Of a stretch of 12,548 nucleotides of DNA, positions 7,087-12,548 are shown one piece after another. The stretch is from Thioglobus_B sp964403565 (lineage in GTDB: Bacteria > Pseudomonadota > Gammaproteobacteria > PS1 > Pseudothioglobaceae): assembly GCA_964403565.1 (NCBI GenBank), contig CAYOFV010000033.1, forward strand, positions 1-12,548. Reading direction: 5' to 3'. A program made the position numbers and the translations under genes. Within the stretch, counting starts at the first letter, position 1. Each line of letters opens with the position of its first letter. Under the pieces are notes generated by a model. That model had not been told where the DNA came from. It saw nothing but the letters and a program-made list of their open reading frames with translations, and ran no database searches.

Positions 7087-7746
7087 ATGAAGCGCATATT
7101 TTTATTAATTCTTCTGTTTTTTGGACTATCTACAGCCAATGCAGCAGAGCAAATCCGCCTGTACAAACAGTATGTTGTTGGCATGCCAAAAACTTTTTTG
7201 CAAAAATCTCTACCTTTAGAAGATTGCTCACAAAAATATGAAAATGGCACTCTGTGTATGCAAAAACACTCACTTGCTGGAGAGAATGCAGAGATTGCTT
7301 TTAGATTTTTAAAGGGTCGCTTAGTATCCATACTGCTGTACATACCTCTTGACGATGTTAGCAAAGTTAAAAAAATGTTTTACGCTCTTAAAACTCAATT
7401 TGACCTTGCGCTTATTGAAGATGGAGAAAACAAATTTGACATTTTAGAAGTTAGCGCCAACACCTTTAACAAAAGCGAGTTCACCAAGCTTATTGCTGAT
7501 TTTGAAAATGAGGCCTATCAAAAACACAATATAAAATATACATTTATTAGTAAAGACGAATTTAAAACCCAGTCGCGCAAATCTAGAAACTTTGCCGATC
7601 TTTTCAAAGGCGCTCCACTTAAAATGCGGGCTGCAACTTATAGCGTGGGACGCAAAGATAATATGGTAGTAGGAACAATTAGTTTTATCGTTCCTGGAAT
7701 AACAGAATCATATCTTGATCAAAATCCTATAGTAGAGGACTTCTAA
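7087..7746 (+). CDS. Secreted protein of unknown function
   Basis: I do not recognise this family. The 219-residue product begins with a typical Sec signal peptide: a short basic start (MKR), a hydrophobic core (IFLLILLFFGLS) and an ANA|A cleavage site after about residue 19. It is therefore probably periplasmic. The mature part is mostly charged and soluble, with two cysteines (C47 and C57) ten residues apart that could form a disulfide. A KKMFYALKTQFDLALIEDGENKF segment (about 95-117) looks helical, and the C-terminal half has strand-like stretches such as MVVGTISFIVPG. It has no transmembrane helix after the signal, no lipobox and no recognised catalytic motif. It is the first gene of a plus-strand unit and ends 7 bases before glmU, so co-expression with cell-wall precursor synthesis is likely. 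That is not evidence of shared function. Confidence 0.8.
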   Translation: MKRIFLLILLFFGLSTANAAEQIRLYKQYVVGMPKTFLQKSLPLEDCSQKYENGTLCMQKHSLAGENAEIAFRFLKGRLVSILLYIPLDDVSKVKKMFYALKTQFDLALIEDGENKFDILEVSANTFNKSEFTKLIADFENEAYQKHNIKYTFISKDEFKTQSRKSRNFADLFKGAPLKMRAATYSVGRKDNMVVGTISFIVPGITESYLDQNPIVEDF

Positions 7747-7753
7747 ATCTATT

Positions 7754-9115
7754 ATGAGCAATATTCACGCTATTATTCTTGCTGCTGGCAAAGGCACACG
7801 CATGAACTCCACCAAACCAAAAGTGTTGCAAGAATTATCAGACAAAACACTTCTAGGTCATGTACTATCTAAGGCGTCAAGCGTCTGCGAGAAGGTGCAC
7901 GTAGTTTATGGCTTTGGTGGAGATCAAGTGCAAAGTGCCTTTAAAGATAAAGATATTAACTGGGTAGAACAAAAAGAACAGCTAGGAACTGGACATGCAG
8001 TAATGCAGGCAGTGCCACATATAGATGATAGTGAAACTGCTTTAATACTATATGGCGATGTTCCACTTACCAAAACAAGCACTCTAAATGCACTAATAAA
8101 CAAATCACAACAAACTGGAGTTGCGCTATTGTCTATAGTGCTCAACAATCCACATGGATACGGTCGCATTGTCCGTGATAAAGACAATAATATCCAAGCC
8201 ATTGTTGAACAAAAGGATGCATCTGATGAACAATTAAAAATTTGTGAAATAAATACGGGAATTATGGCGCTTAATGCTGGATTATTAAAACACTATCTTG
8301 CAAATATTAATAATGACAATGCTCAAGGCGAACTATACTTAACTGATATCATTGAACTAGCAGTAAAAGACGGTAAAGAAATTGCATCTGTAATCGCAAA
8401 AAATGAATACGAGGCTCAAGGCGTGAACGACAAACAACAATTAGCAGAACTTGAAAGAACACACCAATTAAATCAGGCAAATGAGTTTATGCAATCTGGC
8501 CTTATGCTAAAAGATCCTAATCGCTTTGATTGTAGAGGAAGTCTAAGCTTTGGCACAGATTGTGAAATTGATATAAATGTAGTCATTGAAGGCGATGTTA
8601 CTTTAGGAAACAATACAACAATTGCTCCTAACTGCATTATAAAAAACAGCAAAATCGGTGATAATGTATCTATCTTGCCAAATTCTGTTATTGAGGACGC
8701 AATAATTGGCAATGGCGCATCAATTGGTCCGTTTGCCCGTATTAGACCTGAGGCAAATATTGGCAATAATGCAAAAATTGGTAATTTTGTTGAAGTGAAA
8801 AAATCCACTATCGGCACTGGATCAAAAGTATCACATCTTAGCTATGTTGGTGATACAACTATGGGTAGTTATGTAAACATTGGCGCCGGGGTAATTACTT
8901 GCAACTATGATGGCGCCAACAAACATCAAACAAATATTGGGGATGGTGCTTTTATTGGCTCTGATTCACAATTAGTAGCCCCTGTTACTATTGGCAAAAA
9001 CGCCACTATTGGCGCTGGATCAACCATAACTAAAGAAGCCCCTGAGAGTAAGCTTACCTTAAGCAGATGTAAGCAAGTTACCATGAAAAACTACCAGCGA
9101 CCAACTAAAAAATAA
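7754..9115 (+). CDS. glmU: Bifunctional GlmU: glucosamine-1-phosphate acetyltransferase and GlcNAc-1-phosphate uridylyltransferase
   Basis: GlmU makes UDP-N-acetylglucosamine, the precursor of peptidoglycan and lipopolysaccharide, in the cytoplasm. The N-terminal uridylyltransferase half has LAAGKGTRM (9-17) with K23 downstream, QLGTGHAV (about 77-83), the metal ligand D102 (LYGDVPL) and N225 (GVND). The C-terminal half, from about 255, is a left-handed beta-helix of hexapeptide repeats. It includes IGPFARIRPEA, the catalytic H361 (KVSHLSYVGD), NIGAGVITCNYDGANKH and GSDSQLVAPVTIG. The length of 453 residues fits the family. It begins 7 bases after the upstream secreted-protein gene with no strong Shine-Dalgarno, and its TAA stop directly abuts the GTG of the MFS gene. 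glmS is not in the window. Confidence 0.97.
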   Translation: MSNIHAIILAAGKGTRMNSTKPKVLQELSDKTLLGHVLSKASSVCEKVHVVYGFGGDQVQSAFKDKDINWVEQKEQLGTGHAVMQAVPHIDDSETALILYGDVPLTKTSTLNALINKSQQTGVALLSIVLNNPHGYGRIVRDKDNNIQAIVEQKDASDEQLKICEINTGIMALNAGLLKHYLANINNDNAQGELYLTDIIELAVKDGKEIASVIAKNEYEAQGVNDKQQLAELERTHQLNQANEFMQSGLMLKDPNRFDCRGSLSFGTDCEIDINVVIEGDVTLGNNTTIAPNCIIKNSKIGDNVSILPNSVIEDAIIGNGASIGPFARIRPEANIGNNAKIGNFVEVKKSTIGTGSKVSHLSYVGDTTMGSYVNIGAGVITCNYDGANKHQTNIGDGAFIGSDSQLVAPVTIGKNATIGAGSTITKEAPESKLTLSRCKQVTMKNYQRPTKK

Positions 9116-10294
9116 GTGCCTAAACTTCCGCTTAATGTTTGGATAATGACACTAAGTTTGTCATTATTTATGTCCCTAAGTGTGTTTATAATTTTTTTAG
9201 GCGGCATTATTGGTCAGTCTTTAGCGCCTGTTAAAACTCTTTCCACTTTGCCAGTTGCAATGTTGGTAATAGGAACAGCTATTAGCATTATTCCAATAAA
9301 CAAAATAATGTCTATTATTGGCAGGCGCAAAACTTTTTTATGGGTGTGTGCCTACACATTAATTGCTATTACTATTGCAATCATAGCCCTTAAAACTCAA
9401 TCATTTTATTTATTTTGTACTGCAACTTTTCTTTTCGGCATCACTACAGCAACAATGAATCAGTTTAGATTTGCAGCAATCGAAAGCGTTGATCAAAACC
9501 ATAGCGCTACAGCAACTTCTGCTGTGCTTATTGGTGGCTTGGTTTCAGCATTTTTAGGGCCGGAAATTGCCACACAGGGTAGAGAAATATTTGCTACTGA
9601 ATTTGTTGGCTCTTTTGCACTATTAAGCATATGTTTTATTATTGCCTTTGTACTATTATTATTTTACAAGCAAACCTCAATAATTGAAGAAAACAGCAAT
9701 TTAGCAGCTAGAAGCTTATTTTCAATATCCAAGCAATCTGTATTTGTTGTTGCTATTTCAAGCGCTGCTGTTGGTTATATAGTAATGAGTTATATAATGA
9801 CAGCAACACCTATGAGTATGCATGTAATTGATGGCTTTTCACTATCTCAAACTAAGTTTGTTATTCAGTCACATGTTATTGCTATGTTCCTACCCTCTTT
9901 ATTTACACCTTTAATTGTGAAATTAATCGGCCTTAGAAAAATGATGCTTATAGGGGTAATATCTTATTTTGCCTGTATTGCAATTGCCTATCTAGGACAC
10001 GAATTTAATAATTATTGGATAAGTCTTGTGCTATTAGGAATAGGTTGGAATTTTTTATTTATTGGTGGCACAAGTCTATTGCCACAATCTTACAACGAGA
10101 GTGAAAAGTTCAAAGTTCAATCATTAAATGACTTTTTAATATACGGATTACAAGCTCTAGCATCTTTATCTGCAGGATATTTTGTATTCAATTATGGCTG
10201 GGACAAAGTGCTTATATCAGTTATTCCAATAATAACACTGCAATTAATACTACTTATATGGTGGACAGCGTCCAAAAAACCTAATCAGGTTTAA
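9116..10294 (+). CDS. Major facilitator superfamily transporter, substrate unknown
   Basis: This is an inner-membrane secondary transporter of 392 residues with about 12 hydrophobic helices. A motif-A-like cytoplasmic turn, IIGRRKTF (about 67-74), follows helix 2. A central loop with EENSNLAARS (about 191-200) separates the two halves. The GIGWNFLFIGGTSLLP segment (about 308-323) is common in drug or metabolite MFS proteins, but nothing seen here fixes the substrate. The start is taken as GTG at 9116, immediately after the glmU TAA (TAAGTG), implying coupled translation. An internal ATG at 9146 would remove only ten residues and cannot be excluded. The gene ends convergently with the DoxX gene, overlapping it by 14 bases. 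Confidence 0.85.
   Translation: MPKLPLNVWIMTLSLSLFMSLSVFIIFLGGIIGQSLAPVKTLSTLPVAMLVIGTAISIIPINKIMSIIGRRKTFLWVCAYTLIAITIAIIALKTQSFYLFCTATFLFGITTATMNQFRFAAIESVDQNHSATATSAVLIGGLVSAFLGPEIATQGREIFATEFVGSFALLSICFIIAFVLLLFYKQTSIIEENSNLAARSLFSISKQSVFVVAISSAAVGYIVMSYIMTATPMSMHVIDGFSLSQTKFVIQSHVIAMFLPSLFTPLIVKLIGLRKMMLIGVISYFACIAIAYLGHEFNNYWISLVLLGIGWNFLFIGGTSLLPQSYNESEKFKVQSLNDFLIYGLQALASLSAGYFVFNYGWDKVLISVIPIITLQLILLIWWTASKKPNQV
10277..10292. terminator. Hairpin shared by the convergent MFS and DoxX gene ends
   Basis: A perfect inverted repeat AAACCT/AGGTTT with an AATC loop lies inside the overlapping last codons of both genes. On the minus strand it is followed by an uninterrupted T-run (GGTTTTTT), giving a short intrinsic terminator for the DoxX unit. 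On the plus strand the run is only TTTAATT, so termination of the MFS transcript would be weaker. The stem is short and AT-containing, so strength is uncertain. Confidence 0.5.
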
Positions 10295-10661
10295 TTGCAA
10301 ATCTACCGCCGCCAATTAATGCTAATACAAGCCCTGTCACTAGGAAAAACATTTGTAGTTCAATTGACCACGCGCCACGCTCAGTTAAGGTGAATATTTC
10401 ATCCATATGCACTAGATAAATTGCAAATAACATATTAACCACAATTAGCCAACCGCCAATACGAGTATAAAAACCAACAATTAACATTAGTGGAGCAAGA
10501 ACCTCACCAACATACACTCCATATGCCAAGGCTGATGGCAACCCAACACTGGCTAATTTGCCAGCAATAAAACCAACGCCTTTAAACTTGCCCAAACCAT
10601 GCAACAACATCATCGCACCTAAACTGATGCGCAAAATTAATTTTGCTAGATCACTTTGCAT
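10281..10661 (-). CDS. DoxX family integral membrane protein
   Basis: This is a 126-residue protein with four hydrophobic helices, at about 7-25, 45-64, 68-85 and 99-118, as in the DoxX/YphA family. The conserved family features are LRISLGAMMLLHGLGKF near the start (H21 and the GxGK turn), the GEVLAPLMLIVGFYTRIGGWL stretch, and the closing GGGRFAI. Members have been linked to oxidative-stress complexes and to the quinone-related subunit of archaeal thiosulfate:quinone oxidoreductase. Family membership alone does not fix a role here. A strong Shine-Dalgarno GAGGAGG lies just before the ATG. The gene is 45 bases downstream of the amidohydrolase gene on the same strand, so the two may be cotranscribed. 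Confidence 0.88.
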   Translation of the reverse strand: MQSDLAKLILRISLGAMMLLHGLGKFKGVGFIAGKLASVGLPSALAYGVYVGEVLAPLMLIVGFYTRIGGWLIVVNMLFAIYLVHMDEIFTLTERGAWSIELQMFFLVTGLVLALIGGGRFAIKPD

Positions 10662-10706
10662 ACTGCCTCCTCAAGATATTGTAAATACAGTTTAATAATA
10701 CTACAT

Positions 10707-11681
10707 CTATTCTAAATTTAGCAATCTTTGGGCATTTTTATATGCAACTTTTTCTGCAGTTTCCCTACTAAGATTGGATAAAAGTCCATTTCTAATATTA
10801 CTAATACCTTGATCATAATGACTTTCAGTTTTGGTATCTGTGCCTACCATAAAACGATCTGGCATATCTTCAATCAACTTTTTCCATGAACTATTTAAGT
10901 TGTAACTAGTAAAAATTTCCATATTTGGTTTTTTACTAACAATACGTGAAGTTATCTTAGGCTTATGTCTTGCAGACAAATCACAATAGATATTATCATG
11001 TCTTAACAATACTTTTTTAACATCGCTTGCCCTAGTATTGCCTCCACAATGCGCCCAGATAATATTGCCATCTGGATTGTAGTCTGCTAGCGACTCAAGC
11101 TGTTTGATTGATTTTTTACTCCAATCTACATGGATTGATAATGCGCCTCCATACTTTGCCACTAAATCAATCATCTCTTTATATGTTGGCGCAGTAATAT
11201 TGGTATTGCGTTTGATTCTAGATCTAGGATTGCCCAAACTATTATTACCAAAAACCTCGCCTATGCCCTTTAATCTGCCATTAGAAAAATCATTTTCTAA
11301 TGTTTGCATTAGCTCTCTAAACATTGGATTGTTTTTGTCTTCTAGACCACTAACCCCATATTTAAAATAAATTAGATTTAAATAACTTTGCCCGCCAAAT
11401 GGTATATATCTATTGCCTAGTGTGTCAATATAGCGCTCTCTAACATCACGACCACCAATCATTTCACCTAATCCGGCCCATTTAACGCCATTTCTGTTCA
11501 TCCATGTAAGTTGATCAATAGGATGGTTTTTTGGGTGTGGGTGCATGTGCACATCGGCAATTATAGTATCGGATAAGTCCAAAGTTCCAGCTTCAGAAAC
11601 ACTTCTTGCCATAACAGAAGATAAAAATCCAAAATATATTGCAAACAAAATCAATGAAATTTTGACAGACGCTTTATACAT
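10707..11681 (-). CDS. Secreted metal-dependent amidohydrolase, TIM-barrel family (amidohydrolase 2-like)
   Basis: The 324-residue product has an N-terminal signal peptide (KISLILFAIYFGFLSSVMA, cleavage near residue 25), so it should act in the periplasm. The mature part has the ligands expected of an amidohydrolase-superfamily barrel: HxH (H45, H47 in DVHMHPHP), a possible E142 (GIGEVFG), H184 (SIHVDW), H211 (WAHCGG) and D282 (VGTDTK). The C-terminal ETAEKVAYKNAQRLLNL is the usual end of amidohydrolase-2 proteins. The substrate is unknown; hydrolase, decarboxylase or lactonase activity are all possible. Most family members are cytoplasmic, so export is a notable feature. A good Shine-Dalgarno GGAG (11689-11692) precedes the ATG. 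A TACAAT at 11715-11720 is a possible -10 box, with only a weak -35. DoxX follows 45 bases downstream. Confidence 0.83.
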   Translation of the reverse strand: MYKASVKISLILFAIYFGFLSSVMARSVSEAGTLDLSDTIIADVHMHPHPKNHPIDQLTWMNRNGVKWAGLGEMIGGRDVRERYIDTLGNRYIPFGGQSYLNLIYFKYGVSGLEDKNNPMFRELMQTLENDFSNGRLKGIGEVFGNNSLGNPRSRIKRNTNITAPTYKEMIDLVAKYGGALSIHVDWSKKSIKQLESLADYNPDGNIIWAHCGGNTRASDVKKVLLRHDNIYCDLSARHKPKITSRIVSKKPNMEIFTSYNLNSSWKKLIEDMPDRFMVGTDTKTESHYDQGISNIRNGLLSNLSRETAEKVAYKNAQRLLNLE

Positions 11682-11799
11682 TTATTTTCTCCATTTATAC
11701 AAAACTGCCTATTAATTGTACATAGTGCACAGCCTAAACTAATAAAAAAATTTGAAAATTATTAAAATGACGTATATTTACTTAAAAACACAAAATATA

Positions 11800-11872
11800 G
11801 CTATTTTTGAGCAAAATAGCACTAAAATCTAGATAAAATTGATGAAAATAGACTATTTTTGATTAAAATAGT
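11800..11872. repeat. Two matched hairpins plus a half-copy of a 19-base palindrome
   Basis: Two inverted repeats share the plan CTATTTTTGANNAAAATAG. The first (11800-11820) has stems GCTATTTT/AAAATAGC, and the second (11852-11872) has stems ACTATTTT/AAAATAGT. Each has an 8-bp perfect stem and a 5-base loop starting TGA. The outer pair is G-C in one and A-T in the other, so pairing is kept while the sequence changes. A third, partly decayed copy (11833-11851) keeps the right half TTGATGAAAATAG. They lie about 120 to 190 bases upstream of the amidohydrolase ATG. They could be protein-binding sites or RNA hairpins. Confidence 0.6.
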
Positions 11873-11876
11873 AGTG

Positions 11877-11980
11877 TTTTATGCGGTAATTTTATTAAAA
11901 ACTATCAATTTATTACAAATAAATACAATTTTAAGGCGTTAATTCGTAAAATTTGCTAAATTTTTAGTGACAAAATAATA
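11877..11980. repeat. Two short (52-base) units with the TTTTAARGYGKTAATT box
   Basis: The box that opens each long unit to the right also occurs at 11877 (TTTTATGCGGTAATTTTA) and 11929 (TTTTAAGGCGTTAATTCG). The next occurrence, at 11981, is again 52 bases on. The bases between the boxes are too AT-rich to align with confidence. They look like shortened or decayed members of the same array. Confidence 0.4.
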
Positions 11981-12375
11981 TTTTAAAGTGTTGATTTTTT
12001 CTAAAATCGAGGTGTAAGGAATTAAAAAAAGCAGGAGCTTATAAATTATAAGTGACTGATTTTGAGAATTTCGACAACAAAGAGTTTGGTAAAAAGCGCC
12101 TTTAAAATGTATTTTAAGGTGGTAATTTTTTATTAGTACAAGGAAGTAACGCACACAAAAGTCGAAGTTTATTAACTAAATACATGGGACTTTGAGTACG
12201 GAAACTGACGCAGTAATTATGAAAAACCAACTTTTTGAATGTGTTTTAAAGCGGTAATTTTTACCAAAATCAAGGCGTAAGGAATTTGAAAGAATATGAG
12301 TTTATATAATAATAAACGACTGTTCTTGAAAATTGCGACAACAAAGAGTTTGGTAAAAAGTACCCTTTAAAATTG
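11981..12375. repeat. Three tandem diverged units of about 131-132 bases
   Basis: Units start at 11981, 12112 and 12244, each with a variant of the box TTTTAAAGCGGTAATTTT. The first and third units also share a GYGTAAGGAATT segment and a 25-base identical block (12072-12096 and 12336-12360), exactly 264 bases apart. The middle unit keeps the opening box and a similar layout but has diverged strongly. Each unit has an AT-rich inverted repeat near its middle (for example CTTATAA/TTATAAG at 12038-12052). The third unit ends inside the trpB stop region, because the CCTTTAAAAT that ends unit one recurs over the trpB TAA. There is no transposase, terminal inverted repeat or coding capacity. Confidence 0.75.
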
Positions 12376-12548
12376 GATGCCTTCAATCTCAGCAATAGTA
12401 TGTATGTCTTTATCACCACGCCCAGAAAGGTTAATAATAATATTTTTACCCTTGTCTAGTTCTTTTGCAAGTTTAATACCGTAAGCCACAGCGTGAGAAG
12501 ATTCTAAAGCTGGAAGTATGCCTTCAATTTTAGTTAGAGTGTGGAATG
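12367..12548 (-). CDS. trpB: Tryptophan synthase beta subunit, C-terminal 59 residues (gene continues past the right edge)
   Basis: TrpB is the PLP enzyme that condenses indole with serine to give tryptophan, in complex with TrpA. The minus-strand frame from the window edge reads FHTLTKIEGILPALESSHA..., then AYGIKLAKELDKG, then NLSGRGDKDIHTIAEIEGIQF and stop (TAA, 12367-12369). The EGI(L)PALESSHA segment, with its glutamate near the PLP ring, and the cofactor-proximal SGRGDKD are diagnostic of the TrpB C-terminus. The start lies outside the window. The gene is on the same strand as trpA but about 9 kb away, with ten other genes between. The tandem repeat array begins directly at its stop codon. 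Confidence 0.95.
   Translation of the reverse strand, partial: FHTLTKIEGILPALESSHAVAYGIKLAKELDKGKNIIINLSGRGDKDIHTIAEIEGIQF

Larger units (their letters stand above)
11682..12366. other. Long AT-rich non-coding region between the amidohydrolase gene and trpB
   Basis: About 685 bases separate the amidohydrolase start from the trpB stop, far more than any other gap in the window. Both strands are dense with stops. The one short open frame (minus strand, 11939-12154) crosses repeat-unit boundaries and looks like a chance reading. The region contains the amidohydrolase leader, two or three copies of a 19-base palindrome, a box recurring five times, and tandem units of about 131-132 bases. These elements are listed separately. 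Confidence 0.8.

Noticed and set aside
11689..11731. TGTACA-17-TATAAA as the amidohydrolase promoter
   Set aside because: The start point would fall in or next to the Shine-Dalgarno GGAG, leaving almost no leader. The TACAAT farther upstream is more plausible but also weak.
11939..12154. Minus-strand open frame of 71 residues in the non-coding region
   Set aside because: It crosses repeat-unit boundaries, has low-complexity AT-driven composition and no convincing ribosome-binding site, and does not recur as a frame in the other units.
11682..12366. Possible CRISPR array or insertion sequence
   Set aside because: The units are about 131 bases, diverged and contiguous, without short identical repeats separated by unique spacers. 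There is no transposase, terminal inverted repeat or target duplication.

Overview
The window is AT-rich, gene-dense bacterial chromosome. It holds 11 complete protein genes, one gene cut by the right edge, one apparent gene remnant at the left edge, and a single long non-coding stretch. The gene set (SlpA-type FKBP next to IspH, a CcoI/FixI copper ATPase, TrpA beside AccD, L31 with a CxC..CxxC zinc site) points to a Gammaproteobacterium. The AT-rich composition and compact layout resemble the sulfur-oxidising SUP05/Thioglobus group and related mussel and clam symbionts. That placement is an inference from style, not from a marker gene.

Left part, minus strand (about 4221 down to 1): hemE, trpA, accD, slpA, ispH and a broken downstream reading frame lie head to tail with gaps of 0 to 21 bases, so they probably form one transcript. 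They cover heme synthesis, the last step of tryptophan synthesis, fatty-acid initiation, a peptidyl-prolyl isomerase and the last step of the MEP isoprenoid pathway. A TATAAT box precedes hemE, and a clear rho-independent terminator separates hemE from rpmE. Farther right on the same strand are rpmE, with its own -10 box, and a large copper P-type ATPase of the CcoI/FixI family.

Middle, plus strand (7032 to 10294): a promoter reading away from the ATPase drives a small secreted protein of unknown function, then glmU (UDP-GlcNAc synthesis) and an MFS transporter. A palindrome close to the FNR/Anr consensus sits between the two divergent units. The MFS gene ends convergently with a DoxX membrane protein gene. 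Their last codons overlap by 14 bases, and the overlap carries a terminator-like hairpin.

Right part, minus strand: a secreted metal-dependent amidohydrolase lies upstream of the DoxX gene. Then comes about 685 bases without a credible gene, and finally the 3' end of trpB. The non-coding stretch contains two 8-bp-stem hairpins that differ by a compensatory base-pair change, a recurring 18-base box, and three tandem diverged units of about 131-132 bases whose last unit runs into the trpB stop codon. trpB and trpA, normally adjacent, are separated here by about 9 kb, although they keep the same strand. I see no defence system, CRISPR array, transposase, tRNA or rRNA. The repeat array next to trpB is the most unusual thing in the window.
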